Shown: positions 7,703-16,806, counted from the first letter of the stretch. The stretch is DNA of 33,937 nucleotides from Isoptericola croceus (GCF_029382255.1 NZ_JARLLG010000016.1:1-33937); one strand, 5' to 3'. A program made the numbers and translations. The notes: a model not told the origin generated them from the sequence alone.

Positions 7703-9817
7703 GTGATCCGTTCCCGTGCCGCGGAGGTTCTCCCCCGCGCCCTCGCCGTGGTCGTGGCCGCACTCCTGCTCGTCACCGTGCTCGTCGCCGCGCCGTCGGA
7801 GGCCTCGGCGCACGACGGCGTCACGATCGAGATCGTGGACATGTCGCCCACCGTGGTGGGCCCGGACAGCACCCAGGAGGTGACCGTACGTGTCACCAAC
7901 GGCACGGGCCGGGCCCTCAGCGGGCTGAGCGCCGATCTCGGTGTCGGGTGGCGCGCGATCTCGACTCGCGCCGCGGTGGCGAGCTGGGCCGACGACAGCT
8001 CGACGCGCACGGCAGGCCGTCAGCTGAGCCTTCCTCTCGACGAGCTGGCGTCCGGGGAGTCCGAGGACGTGACGTTCGAGCTGCGGGTCGCCGCGCTCCA
8101 GCTGGGGCCGGACGCCGCGTGGGGCCCGCGGGAGCTCTCGGTGGAGGTGCGGGGCGACGACGGCACGATCGACGTGCTGCACTCGTTCCTGCTCTACGAC
8201 CCCGACGAGGGCACCCAGCGGTCTGGACGGACCGCCCCGGGGCCGGTGGGTCTCGCGATGGTCGCCCCGCTCACGGGTCCGGCCCTGGACCCGGCGGCAC
8301 CCGATGCGTACAACTCGACACTGTCGGAACGTACGTCTTCCGGCGGCGCCTACGACCGCCTGCTCTCGGCGGCGAGCACGCCCGAGTCGCCCCTCTCGCT
8401 TGCCGTCGACCCGGCCGTCGTCGCCATCGCGGCTACGTCCTCCGAGGAGGACATGAGCGCCTGGGCCGCCCGTCTGCAGCGCCCCGACACCGCCGACGTC
8501 GTCACCCTCCCTCCGTACGACACCGACATCGCAGCACTCGCGCACGCCGGCATCCAACCCAGCGACCTGCGCACCGTCACCCACGCGCCCGGCCTGCTGC
8601 CCACCGGCTGGTCGGCACCGGAGGCCTGGGACACCCAGGTCGCCTGGCCAGAAGGCGCCGCCGACCTCGAGACCGTCACCGCCGCGCGCTCGGCCGGGAC
8701 GCATCACGTCCTCGTCGCGAACGGCCTCGAGCCGGCGACAGGCATCACCGCCTCGGCCACCGACACCCTGGCCACCGCGGCAGGCGACGTCACGGTCGTC
8801 GTGGCTGACACCGCTCTCGGCGACGCCCTCGCGGCCAGCACCGCGGAGGATGCCGGAGGTACAGCGGCCGCCGCCACCCAACGGCTGCTCGCCGACACCG
8901 CGGTGCTCGCCACGACAGCAGCCGAGTCCGGGACCGCCGTCACGGTCGTCGCGGCGATGCCACGGGGCTGGTCCCCGGACGTCGAGACCTACACCGCCGT
9001 CACCTCCGGCCTCACCGCCCAGGACTGGGTGGACGTCGTCCCCCTCACGGACGTGCTCGAGGCCGAGCCGTCCGACGCACCGCGTACCGCCCTCCCCCAG
9101 CGCCTCGTCGACGATGCCGAGCTGCGACCCGGCGCCGTGCGGAACCTCGTCGAGGACCTGGACGGCCTCGTGGCGTTCGCCTCCGTCGCCACCGACCCGG
9201 CTGCCCTCACGGGGAACGTCGACCGCGACCTCGTCGCACCCCTCGCCGTCGCCTACCGCGACGACAGGGGGGCGCGGGACGCCGCGGGTCAGCTCGCCCG
9301 GGTACGCGCCGACCAGCTCCGGTCCGGGATCCGGGTGATCGGGCGCGCCGACGTCCTGCTGATCAGCGACACCGGCAACCTGCCCGTCCGGGTGCGCAAC
9401 GACCTCCCCGTCGACGCCACCGTCACCGTCGCGCTGCGACCCGACGACCCCCGACTGATCGTCGAGACGTCACCGACCGTCGTCGTGCCGGCCGGTGAGT
9501 CCCGTGATGCGCAGGTGCGCGTCCGCGCGATCGGCTCCGGCGACGCGAACCTGGAGGTGCAGGTGCTCGCCCCGAGCGGCGCCGCGGTGGCTGCACCCAC
9601 CGAGTTCGCCGTCCAGGTCCGTGCCGGCTGGGAGACCGTCGGCACATCGGTGATGGCCGTCGGTGTGGGACTGCTCTTCCTCGCCGGGATCTGGCGTACC
9701 GTGCGACGCGGCCGCTCCGACAGCCGCACCACGGCCGACGTCGCCGAGACCGTGGCCCCGCTGGACCCCGCGACGCACCACCCGTCGCCGCACACCCCGG
9801 AGGATCCCCAGGCATGA
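7703..9817 (+). CDS. secreted, membrane-anchored DUF6049 family protein
   Basis: The protein has 704 residues. A typical signal peptide spans about residues 1-38 (basic start, Leu/Val/Ala core, ASA-H cleavage-like site). A long Thr/Ala/Asp-rich extracytoplasmic part follows, and one C-terminal membrane segment (SVMAVGVGLLFLAGIW) precedes a short basic cytoplasmic tail. It lies between the NUDIX gene and murJ, as Rv3909 does in mycobacteria. The biochemical role is unknown; the neighbourhood suggests the cell envelope. GTG 7703 is preceded by GTGAGGG overlapping the NUDIX stop region. Its stop overlaps the murJ start by 4 nt (ATGA), indicating translational coupling. Confidence 0.85.
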   Translation: MIRSRAAEVLPRALAVVVAALLLVTVLVAAPSEASAHDGVTIEIVDMSPTVVGPDSTQEVTVRVTNGTGRALSGLSADLGVGWRAISTRAAVASWADDSSTRTAGRQLSLPLDELASGESEDVTFELRVAALQLGPDAAWGPRELSVEVRGDDGTIDVLHSFLLYDPDEGTQRSGRTAPGPVGLAMVAPLTGPALDPAAPDAYNSTLSERTSSGGAYDRLLSAASTPESPLSLAVDPAVVAIAATSSEEDMSAWAARLQRPDTADVVTLPPYDTDIAALAHAGIQPSDLRTVTHAPGLLPTGWSAPEAWDTQVAWPEGAADLETVTAARSAGTHHVLVANGLEPATGITASATDTLATAAGDVTVVVADTALGDALAASTAEDAGGTAAAATQRLLADTAVLATTAAESGTAVTVVAAMPRGWSPDVETYTAVTSGLTAQDWVDVVPLTDVLEAEPSDAPRTALPQRLVDDAELRPGAVRNLVEDLDGLVAFASVATDPAALTGNVDRDLVAPLAVAYRDDRGARDAAGQLARVRADQLRSGIRVIGRADVLLISDTGNLPVRVRNDLPVDATVTVALRPDDPRLIVETSPTVVVPAGESRDAQVRVRAIGSGDANLEVQVLAPSGAAVAAPTEFAVQVRAGWETVGTSVMAVGVGLLFLAGIWRTVRRGRSDSRTTADVAETVAPLDPATHHPSPHTPEDPQA

Positions 9818-11565
9818 CCACCGAGAACCCCGACCAGGCCGGTCCGGGCGCCGTCCCCCCCGAGGCCGGTGCCTCCGCGGCCGGTGCCTCCGCGGCCGGC
9901 GTGCCGTCGGCAGGCTCCGGGGTGCGCAAGGCCAGCCTGGGCCGGGGATCGATCGCCATGTCCCTGGGGACGACGGCGTCGCGCGCGTCCGGCCTGGTGC
10001 GCACGATGCTCCTGGTCGCCTGCATCAGCACCGTCGGGACGGCCGCCGACGCGTTCGACATCGCCAACAAGCTGCCGAACATGCTGTTCGCCCTCATCTC
10101 GGCCGGTGTGCTGCAGTCCGTCCTCGTCCCCCAGATCCTGCGTTCGATGCAGGCGCACAACGCGCGAGAGCGCCTCGACAAGCTGCTGAGCATCTCCGGC
10201 CTCGGCCTGCTGTCCGGCACCATCGTGCTCGTGGCCGCCGCGCCGCTGGTCGTGCACCTGATGACGCTCAGCGACGCCTGGACACCCGAGGCCCGTGAGC
10301 TCGCGACGGTCTTCGCCTATTGGTGCCTGCCACAGGTCTTCTTCTACGGGCTGTACACGCTGCTCGGCCAGGTGCTCAGCGCCCACGGGAAGTTCGCCGC
10401 CTACGGGTGGGCGCCCGTCGCGAACAACGTCGTCTCGCTGATCGGGTTCGGTGCGTTCCTGATCCTCTTCGGCCGGTCACCCTCCGGGGGGATCAACGAC
10501 CTGGCGAGCTGGACGACGACGCAGACGCTGCTGCTGGCCGGCACGGCGACGCTGGGCATCGCGGTGCAGGCCCTGCTCCTGATCCTCCCGCTGCGCCGGG
10601 CCGGGTTCCGGTGGGGCTTCCGGCTCGGGTTGCGCGGCATCGGGCTGCGCTCGGCCGGGAAGGTCGTGGGCTGGACGCTCGGTGCCGTCGCGCTCGAGCA
10701 GCTCGGGGTCGTCTACCTGACCAACGTCCTCGGCGCGGCCGGTCAGTTCGCCAGCGACGCCGGGGACGTCGCCGCGGGCAACGCGGCGTACACCAACGCC
10801 ATGACGATCTACCTGCTGCCGCACTCCATCGTGGTGGTCTCGATCGTCACGGTCCTGTTCCCCCGCATGAGTGCGGCCGTGGCCGCGAACGACCTGCCGG
10901 GCGTGCGTCGGGACATGTCCCTCGGCCTGCGGTCCGCGGGAGTCTTCTCGGTGTTCTCGGCCACCGCGCTAATCGTGCTCGCCGCGCCGCTCACCCGATC
11001 GCTCCTCCCCGGCACCGACGCCGTCGCCATCGAGGCCGTCGCCCCCGTCCTGCGCGCGATGGCGATCGGCGCGATCGCCCTCGGCGCGACGGTCCTGGTG
11101 CGGCGCATGTACTTCGCGTTCGAGGACGGCCGCAGCGTGTTCGTCATCCAGATCATCGCGACCGTTTCCCTGGTCGTGGCCCTGTGGGTGGCGACGATGA
11201 CCCTGCCGATCACGGCCTGGGCGATCGCGGCCGGCGGTGCCTTCGCACTGTCCACCTGGATCTCGTTGCTACTGCGCGTCCGCGGCATGAGCCGCAAGCT
11301 TCACGGCATGGACGGACCCCGTGTCCTGCGGCTGTACGTGCGCGCCGGTGTCTCCGCCGTCGTTGCCGGCGGCCTCGGATGGCTCGTGGTCCACCTGATG
11401 GACGGGTCGGCGTCGTCGACCTGGCCCCACGCCGTCCTCGTGACGGTCGTCGCCGGACTCGTCATGGGTGCCGTCTACCTGGGGATGCTGAAGCTGCTGC
11501 GCGTCCAGGAGCTCGACGACGCACTCGCCCCGATCCTGCGACGCACGCGCCGGAGCGCGGGATGA
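9814..11565 (+). CDS. murJ: lipid II flippase MurJ (MviN)
   Basis: MurJ moves lipid-linked peptidoglycan precursor across the cytoplasmic membrane. The 583-residue protein has about 14 membrane segments of the MOP superfamily. The N-terminal signature SRASGLVRTMLL...ADAFDIANKLPN contains Arg57, Arg63 and Asp79, matching the essential charged residues of the central cavity in studied MurJ proteins. The first about 40 residues are a Pro/Ala/Gly-rich cytoplasmic tail that includes a tandem repeat (ASAAG twice). The ATG overlaps the stop of the DUF6049 gene. In mycobacteria the equivalent protein (Rv3910) continues into a pseudokinase; here the reading frame ends and the pseudokinase is the next gene. 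Confidence 0.95.
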   Translation: MTTENPDQAGPGAVPPEAGASAAGASAAGVPSAGSGVRKASLGRGSIAMSLGTTASRASGLVRTMLLVACISTVGTAADAFDIANKLPNMLFALISAGVLQSVLVPQILRSMQAHNARERLDKLLSISGLGLLSGTIVLVAAAPLVVHLMTLSDAWTPEARELATVFAYWCLPQVFFYGLYTLLGQVLSAHGKFAAYGWAPVANNVVSLIGFGAFLILFGRSPSGGINDLASWTTTQTLLLAGTATLGIAVQALLLILPLRRAGFRWGFRLGLRGIGLRSAGKVVGWTLGAVALEQLGVVYLTNVLGAAGQFASDAGDVAAGNAAYTNAMTIYLLPHSIVVVSIVTVLFPRMSAAVAANDLPGVRRDMSLGLRSAGVFSVFSATALIVLAAPLTRSLLPGTDAVAIEAVAPVLRAMAIGAIALGATVLVRRMYFAFEDGRSVFVIQIIATVSLVVALWVATMTLPITAWAIAAGGAFALSTWISLLLRVRGMSRKLHGMDGPRVLRLYVRAGVSAVVAGGLGWLVVHLMDGSASSTWPHAVLVTVVAGLVMGAVYLGMLKLLRVQELDDALAPILRRTRRSAG

Positions 11566-11668
11566 CCGGACTTCTGACCGGTACTTCGCTCTACCATGGA
11601 CCGATGGAACGCACAGGCTCACCCGGTCGGTGCACACTTCCCCACCACACCCCCACGGAGGCCTCCCA

Positions 11669-13558
11669 GTGAGCACCGTCCAGCCCGGGACCGTCATGGT
11701 CGATCGTTACCGGCTGACCCAGCCCGCGAGCACGGACCTGGCGACGGCGGAGGCCTGGGAGGCGCACGACCAGATCCTCGACCGGCCGGTGCGCGTCACG
11801 TTCGTGGACGGGCCTGCAGCACCGGCCGCGCTCGACGCCGCCCGCCGGGCGGCGTTGGTCTCCGACTCACGGTTGTGCCGCGTGCTCGACGTCGGGACCA
11901 CCGACTTCGGCACCGGTGAGCGCTCCTACGTCATCACCGAGCCCTTCACCGGCGAGTCCCTCACCCAGATCGTCTCCCGCGGGCTGGTGGACGCCCAGCA
12001 GGCCCGCGCCCTCGTGGGAGAGGCGGCGACCGCCCTCGAGGCCGCCCGTCAGCGCGGTGTGCACCACTGCGCCCTGCGGCCCGAAGCCGTGCGCGTCGAC
12101 GGGCACCGCGTCGTGGTCACCGGTCTCGGCATCGACGCCGGCCTCGCCGGGATCGAGCCGTCGGACACCGACGCGGCGGCAGCGGACGCCCGAGGCCTGG
12201 TCGCGCTCGGCTACTACGCGCTGACCGCGCGGTGGGCGGCCGACAGCCTCGAGGTCCCCTGGATCGCGCCCGACGCGGTCCGTCCGCTGCCGGCCCAGAC
12301 CGGACCGGACGGCGTCGTCCCGGTCTCGGAGCTCGTGCCGCACGTCGACGAGGAGATCGACGTGCTGGTCCGCCGCACGTTCTGCAGCGGTGACGACGGC
12401 GGCGGTGGCCCGGCCAGCCCGGCAGACATCGTCGCGGCGCTCGAGCCGTGGGGGCAGGTGTCCGTCGTGGCCGCCCTGCCGCAGTTCGTCCAACCTCCCG
12501 AGCGTCCGGTGCGCTCGTCGGTCCTGGGGGCCGGCAGCCCCGCAGGTTCCGGCTCCCGCCCGGGGACGCCGCCGCCCGCACCGCCGGTGCGGCGACCTAC
12601 GGGTGGTCGGATCGCACGGGCTGGTGCCGTCGGGGCCGGCGCCGGTGCGGTCGCCGGCGCAGCCTACGGCCAGCCCACCGCGGCCGGTGCCGTCCCGCCG
12701 CCCACCGGTCAGCAGCCCGTCCCGGCCTACGGCCAGACGGCCGCCTACGGGCAGGCGCCCGTGCCGACTCAGCACCCGGTCCCGCCTCCCGGTCCGCCGG
12801 CGACGGGGGGATATCCCGTGCCCGGTGCGTACGGCGCGCCCGCAGCCGCGACGCAAGGACCACCGCCACCGGAATCCAGTCCGACGACCGGTGGTTTCGC
12901 CTCCACCGCTGCCCCGAAGAAGCGCGGGGTCAACCCGACGCCGATCGTGCTCGGCGTCCTGCTCGTCGGCGTCGTGCTGGCCGCGATCTGGGCGATGTCC
13001 CAGGCCCTCCGGCCGATCAGCACGGAGCCCCCGCCCGCCGCCCAGACCACGCAGGAGGCGACCGAGGGCACCGAGGACTCGGACGACCCGGCCGACGCCG
13101 AACCCACCGAGGCCGAGACGCCCGAGGTACGGCCCATCATCGAGTCCGGTGACCAGCTCGACCCGTTCCGTGACGGTGAGGGTGAGCACCCCGAGGCCGT
13201 CGAGCTCGCCTACGACGCCGACCCGTCGACCTTCTGGTACACCCGCACCTATCTCAACAACCCGAACTGGGGCGGGTTCACCGAGGGCGCCGGATACGGG
13301 GTCGAGCTGCGTGACCCGGCTCCGGTGTCCCAGGTCGAGATCAGCACCAACAGCAGCGGCGGAGCCTGGCAGCTCCGGTCGACCGGCCTCGACGACCCCA
13401 CCGGTGGTGACCTGCTGGCCGAGGGCTCGTTCTCGGAGGAGACAGTCATCGAGCTGGACGAGTCGGTGATCGTCGAGTCCCTGGTGCTGTGGGTCACCGA
13501 GCTGCCCACGTCCAACGGTGACTACCGGCTCGAGATCAACGAGATCACGCTGTCCTGA
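11669..13558 (+). CDS. membrane pseudokinase with extracellular discoidin-like domain (MviN C-terminal half)
   Basis: The protein has 629 residues. Residues about 8-260 resemble an Ser/Thr kinase fold (start VDRYRL; GVHHCALRPEAVRV where active kinases have HRDLKPxN), but the catalytic Asp, the DFG motif (here GLG) and an invariant Lys are absent. A Pro/Gly/Tyr/Gln-rich linker follows, then one membrane segment (IVLGVLLVGVVLAAIWAM) and an acidic Thr/Glu stretch. The C-terminal domain, with LAYDADPSTFWYTRTY, resembles the F5/8-type galactose-binding fold. This order matches the part of mycobacterial MviN (Rv3910) after MurJ, where PknB phosphorylation of the pseudokinase recruits FhaA. GTG 11669 has GGAGG 7 nt upstream. 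A role in MurJ control is inferred. Confidence 0.85.
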   Translation: MSTVQPGTVMVDRYRLTQPASTDLATAEAWEAHDQILDRPVRVTFVDGPAAPAALDAARRAALVSDSRLCRVLDVGTTDFGTGERSYVITEPFTGESLTQIVSRGLVDAQQARALVGEAATALEAARQRGVHHCALRPEAVRVDGHRVVVTGLGIDAGLAGIEPSDTDAAAADARGLVALGYYALTARWAADSLEVPWIAPDAVRPLPAQTGPDGVVPVSELVPHVDEEIDVLVRRTFCSGDDGGGGPASPADIVAALEPWGQVSVVAALPQFVQPPERPVRSSVLGAGSPAGSGSRPGTPPPAPPVRRPTGGRIARAGAVGAGAGAVAGAAYGQPTAAGAVPPPTGQQPVPAYGQTAAYGQAPVPTQHPVPPPGPPATGGYPVPGAYGAPAAATQGPPPPESSPTTGGFASTAAPKKRGVNPTPIVLGVLLVGVVLAAIWAMSQALRPISTEPPPAAQTTQEATEGTEDSDDPADAEPTEAETPEVRPIIESGDQLDPFRDGEGEHPEAVELAYDADPSTFWYTRTYLNNPNWGGFTEGAGYGVELRDPAPVSQVEISTNSSGGAWQLRSTGLDDPTGGDLLAEGSFSEETVIELDESVIVESLVLWVTELPTSNGDYRLEINEITLS

Positions 13559-13563
13559 CGTCC

Positions 13564-13590
13564 GGAACATCGCAGGTGCTCGGGATGTTG
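13564..13590 (+). promoter_or_regulatory. SigR/SigH-type (thiol-stress) promoter of trxBA
   Basis: GGAAC (13564-13568) and GTT (13587-13589) are separated by exactly 18 nt. This fits the GGAA(T/C)-N18/19-GTT consensus of Streptomyces SigR and mycobacterial SigH, whose known targets include trxB/trxA. It starts 6 nt after the pseudokinase stop and would give a leader of about 45 nt. The same segment contains an AACATC/GATGTT dyad. Confidence 0.6.
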
Positions 13591-13640
13591 ACCCCTGATG
13601 CCGGTCCGCACCGGTACCGAACCGACCCGCAGGAGTAGAT

Positions 13641-14660
13641 GTGACCGACCAGCCGACCCCTCCGGCCAGCACCGACGCGGCACTGCACGACATCGTCATC
13701 GTCGGCTCCGGGCCCGCGGGATACACCGCCGCGATCTACGCGGCGCGTGCCGGCCTGGCCCCCGTAGTGGTCGCCGGCTCCGTCACGGCCGGTGGTGCCC
13801 TGATGAACACCACGGAGGTCGAGAACTTCCCGGGGTTCCCGCCCGGCATCCAGGGGCCGGACCTCATGGAAGCCATGCGCGAGCAGGCCGAGAAGTTTGG
13901 CGCCATGGTGCTCTGGGACGACGCCGAGTCCCTCGACCTGACCGGCGACGTCAAGACCGTCGTCACCGGAGGTGGCGAGACCTTCCGGTCCCGGACCGTC
14001 ATCCTCGCCACAGGATCCGCCTATCGCGAGCTCGGGCTCCCCGAGGAGAAGCAGCTCTCCGGACGCGGTGTCTCCTGGTGCGCCACGTGCGACGGCTTCT
14101 TTTTCCGTGACCAGCACATCGCCGTCGTCGGCGGTGGTGACTCCGCGATGGAAGAAGCGACCTTCTTGACCCGCTTTGCGTCGAAGGTCACGGTTATCCA
14201 CCGACGCGACGGTCTCCGGGCCTCGAAGATCATGGCTGACCGCGCACTGGCCGATCCGAAGATCGACTTCGCGTGGAACAGCGAGGTCGTCGGCATCCAC
14301 GGCGAGGACAAGGTCGCCGGTGTGCGCCTGCGCGACACCATCACCGGCGCCGAGCGTGACCTCGACGTCACCGGCCTGTTCGTCGCCATCGGGCACGACC
14401 CGCGCAGCGAGCTCCTCACCGGCCAGGTCGACCTCGACACCGAGGGCTACGTCATTGCGGAGGGACGCTCGACGCGCACCAACCTTCCCGGAGTCTTCGC
14501 CTGCGGAGACCTCGTCGACCACACCTACCGCCAGGCGATCACGGCCGCCGGGTCGGGTTGCTCCGCGGCGCTGGACGCCCAGGCCTACCTCTCCGAGCTG
14601 GCCGACCTGGACGGCGAGCCCGAGCCGGAGCAGCTGCCGGCAGCGCTCGACGCCGTCTGA
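13641..14660 (+). CDS. trxB: thioredoxin-disulfide reductase
   Basis: This flavoenzyme passes electrons from NADPH through FAD and a redox disulfide to thioredoxin. The 339-residue protein has the FAD Rossmann motif GSGPAG (about 22-27), the active-site pair CATC (Cys147, Cys150) and the NADPH-binding GGGDSA. The C-terminal FAD motif is [23 protein letters not shown]. The extra Asp/Glu/Pro-rich C-terminal tail is ordinary for actinobacteria. GTG 13641 has AGGAG 5 nt upstream. trxA begins 32 nt downstream and is presumably cotranscribed. Confidence 0.97.
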   Translation: MTDQPTPPASTDAALHDIVIVGSGPAGYTAAIYAARAGLAPVVVAGSVTAGGALMNTTEVENFPGFPPGIQGPDLMEAMREQAEKFGAMVLWDDAESLDLTGDVKTVVTGGGETFRSRTVILATGSAYRELGLPEEKQLSGRGVSWCATCDGFFFRDQHIAVVGGGDSAMEEATFLTRFASKVTVIHRRDGLRASKIMADRALADPKIDFAWNSEVVGIHGEDKVAGVRLRDTITGAERDLDVTGLFVAIGHDPRSELLTGQVDLDTEGYVIAEGRSTRTNLPGVFACGDLVDHTYRQAITAAGSGCSAALDAQAYLSELADLDGEPEPEQLPAALDAV

Positions 14661-14692
14661 CCACCCGCATCTCGCACATCGAAGGAGCGCCC

Positions 14693-15016
14693 ATGCCTAC
14701 CGTCGCCGTCACTGACGAGACCTTCCAGACTGAGGTCCTCGAGTCCGATGTCCCCGTCCTCGTCGACTTCTGGGCGACCTGGTGCGGCCCGTGCCGCATG
14801 GTCGCACCGATCCTCGAGGAGCTCTCGGACGAGTACGAGGGCAAGGTGAAGATCGTCAAGCTCGACACCGACGCCAACCAGGCGACGACCATGGCGTACG
14901 GAATCACGTCCATCCCGACGCTCAACGTCTACTCCGGTGGTGAGATCGTGAAGTCGATCATCGGTGCGCGTCCCAAGCGCGCGCTCGCCGAGGAGATCGA
15001 CGGCGTCCTCGCCTGA
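14693..15016 (+). CDS. trxA: thioredoxin
   Basis: Cytoplasmic disulfide reductase partner of TrxB. The 107-residue protein has the classical active site WCGPC (Cys31, Cys34) in FWATWCGPCRM and the cis-proline loop SIPTL. Length is normal. ATG 14693 has GAAGGAG 5 nt upstream; the frame stays open to 14558, but that part only overlaps trxB. Induction by thiol oxidation is inferred from the promoter ahead of trxB. Confidence 0.97.
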   Translation: MPTVAVTDETFQTEVLESDVPVLVDFWATWCGPCRMVAPILEELSDEYEGKVKIVKLDTDANQATTMAYGITSIPTLNVYSGGEIVKSIIGARPKRALAEEIDGVLA

Positions 15017-15034
15017 GACTCCACATCTGACCGC

Positions 15035-15084
15035 CCGACGGCGGCCGCACCTGCTCCTCCCGAGACAGGTACGGCCGCCGTCGG
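15035..15084 (+). terminator. trxA terminator
   Basis: Perfect 13-nt arms (15035-15047 and 15072-15084) lie 18 nt after the trxA stop. Inner pairing of ACCTG with CAGGT extends the stem. Very GC-rich, no T-tract. Confidence 0.65.
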
Positions 15085-15392
15085 CGTCTCTGCCACCGAA
15101 CGAGCGCGTCAATCGAGTCACCTCGGGCCGCATGTTTCACGTGAAACACGTCCGGGCCGTCACGCGGTGCCGCGCATGACGCGAGCTCGTCTACCTCGAG
15201 TTGGGGACCAGACGCTCGGATGGCACGGCGCCGATGCGGTCCGGCACCAGGTTCAGGCCAGAGCGTCGCGAACTGTCCGCACTACCCTCCCCCGAGCCCA
15301 TGGCACCTCGGGGTCGACACCCGCCGGTCGCTCACCGCGCCGAACCGCAGTCTGCCCGACTGTGCTCGCTTCTCCTAGCGTTGCCACATGAC
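15085..15392. other. intergenic stretch between trxA and parB with no convincing gene
   Basis: Apart from parS at 15133-15148, the only coding-like item is a 36-codon minus-strand frame at 15191-15301. It begins MGSGEGSADSS and ends LVPNSR, with GAGG 4 nt before its ATG and high third-position GC. An in-frame stop lies just upstream. Mycobacteria carry cwlM and other genes in this interval, and they are absent here. The stretch may be a gene remnant or simple spacer. Confidence 0.4.
15133..15148. other. parS site 1 (perfect 16-bp)
   Basis: TGTTTCACGTGAAACA, the canonical ParB binding palindrome, 49 nt after the trxA terminator. This copy is not nested in a longer palindrome. Confidence 0.95.
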
Positions 15393-15432
15393 AAGGGCCC
15401 GGCATGTTTCACGTGAAACATGCCGGGCCCTT
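15393..15432 (-). terminator. 40-bp perfect palindrome after parB, with parS at its centre
   Basis: Positions 15393-15432 are perfectly self-complementary, centred between 15412 and 15413. The outer arms add AAGGGCCCGGCA to each side of parS. It lies 18 nt after the parB stop on the minus strand and in RNA gives a 20-bp hairpin, so it probably also ends the parB transcript. Confidence 0.7.
15405..15420. other. parS site 2 (perfect 16-bp)
   Basis: TGTTTCACGTGAAACA at the exact centre of the palindrome downstream of parB. Confidence 0.97.
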
Positions 15433-15450
15433 CATGGAGCCGTCGAGTCC

Positions 15451-16806
15451 TCAGGAGGGAGCGAAGCCCGGGTCCTCCGGTGCCATGACGGCAAGGATCC
15501 GGTTGAGGTCCTCGACCGAGGCGAACTCCACCGTCACCTTCCCCTTCGTCTTGCCCAGGTTCACCTTCACGCGCGTCTCGAAGCGATCGGACAGGCGTGT
15601 TGCGAGCTCGTCCATCGCCTCGCTCCGCTGACCCGCTCGAGGCGCCCGCGCGGCGGGCTTCTCGTCGGATCCTTCCGCGACGAGCGTGACGATCTCCTCC
15701 GTCGCGCGAACTGACAGGCCCTCCGAGACGATCCGCTGCGCGAGGCGCTCGATCTCCGCGCCGTCAGTGAGCCCGAGCAGTGCACGGGCATGGCCGGCTG
15801 ACAGGACGCCGGCAGCCACGCGCCGCTGCACCAACGGTGGCAGCTTCAGCAATCGCAGGGTGTTGGAGATCTGTGGACGGGACCGCGCGATGCGCGTCGC
15901 CAGCTCCTCGTGCGTGCAACCGAAGTCATCCAACAGCTGGCGATAGGCAGCGGCCTCCTCCAGCGGATTCAGTGCAGCGCGGTGCAGGTTCTCCAGCAGC
16001 GCGTCGCGCAACATGTCCGAGTCGTCGGTGGAGCGGATGATGGCAGGAATCGACGCGAGGCCAGCCTCCTGCGCAGCACGCCACCGACGCTCACCCATGA
16101 TGAGCTCGAAGCCTGCCGAGGCGTCCGGGTCCGGGCGCACGACGATCGGCTGCAGGACCCCGATCTCCCTGATCGAATCGACGAGCTCGTCGAGCTCGCC
16201 CTCGTCGAAGACGCTACGGGGCTGGCGGGTGTTCGGGCGGATCTCGTCGACGGGAACCTCGGCGAACTGTGCCCCGGGCACCGGGAGCAGGCCGTCCTGT
16301 CCCTCGGCGTCGGCGCGCACCCCTTGGTCCGCGGAGGAGCTCGCCTCCGCACCAGCAGACTCGGTCGCCGACGCCGGGTCGGCCGGCGCGTCGTGCTCGG
16401 TGATCTCGATGACCCCGACGGTCCCCAGCCCGGAGACAGCTGCCTCGTCAGCGGCGCTCGACTCGGCTTCCCATCGTTCTGCGAGCCCTGCCAGTGCCGA
16501 GACCGGGTCAAGCCCGTCGTCCTCGGCACGGCTCCCCCCGTTGATGCTCAGGCGCCCCCCGGCGATGGCAGAGTCCCAGGAGGCGGACCGACGGCCCGCA
16601 CGCTCGGCACCGCTCGGCGAGCTGTCTGACCCGTCTCCGTCCTCAGGGCCCACCGCCGGGTCGTCCGAGGCCGTGAGCACGGTGCCGGGCGTCTTCTCCT
16701 CCTCGTCGCGTTGGCCGAAGAAGACGTCGACCGGCTTCTCCTGAGGCGGGCCTTGGGGAATCAGCGCCCCGAGTCCACGGCCGAGCCCTCGCTTCTTCTG
16801 GCTCAT
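15451..16806 (-). CDS. parB: chromosome partitioning protein ParB
   Basis: ParB binds parS, clamps and slides on DNA as a CTP-dependent switch, and stimulates ParA. The 451-residue protein starts with the [11 protein letters not shown] motif that contacts ParA. Residues about 25-175 are acidic, Ser/Ala/Glu-rich and probably disordered. The CTPase/ParB core follows (IRPNTRQPR, about 189-197; GERRWR, 238-243; ENLHR, 272-276), then the helix-turn-helix (about 295-325) and C-terminal dimerisation domain (about 395-445). The linker makes it clearly longer than the usual 290-350 residues. ATG 16806 has AGGAGG 10 nt upstream. parA lies 109 bp upstream. Three parS sites lie downstream of or within the parA-parB region. 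Confidence 0.97.
   Translation of the reverse strand: MSQKKRGLGRGLGALIPQGPPQEKPVDVFFGQRDEEEKTPGTVLTASDDPAVGPEDGDGSDSSPSGAERAGRRSASWDSAIAGGRLSINGGSRAEDDGLDPVSALAGLAERWEAESSAADEAAVSGLGTVGVIEITEHDAPADPASATESAGAEASSSADQGVRADAEGQDGLLPVPGAQFAEVPVDEIRPNTRQPRSVFDEGELDELVDSIREIGVLQPIVVRPDPDASAGFELIMGERRWRAAQEAGLASIPAIIRSTDDSDMLRDALLENLHRAALNPLEEAAAYRQLLDDFGCTHEELATRIARSRPQISNTLRLLKLPPLVQRRVAAGVLSAGHARALLGLTDGAEIERLAQRIVSEGLSVRATEEIVTLVAEGSDEKPAARAPRAGQRSEAMDELATRLSDRFETRVKVNLGKTKGKVTVEFASVEDLNRILAVMAPEDPGFAPS

Noticed and set aside
9866-9895. Tandem 15-bp repeat near the start of murJ
   Set aside because: Only two copies in a low-complexity Ala/Gly coding stretch; no sign of a separate function.
11867-13726. 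619-codon minus-strand open frame opposite the pseudokinase gene
   Set aside because: Low-complexity Arg/Gly-rich shadow of the real plus-strand gene, with no recognisable domain and no ribosome site.
14194-14202. DnaA-box-like TTATCCACC inside trxB
   Set aside because: One mismatch, isolated, within coding sequence.
15167-15391. 74-codon plus-strand frame between two parS sites
   Set aside because: No ribosome site, Arg/Thr-rich composition, and it would cross the palindrome region; no family character.
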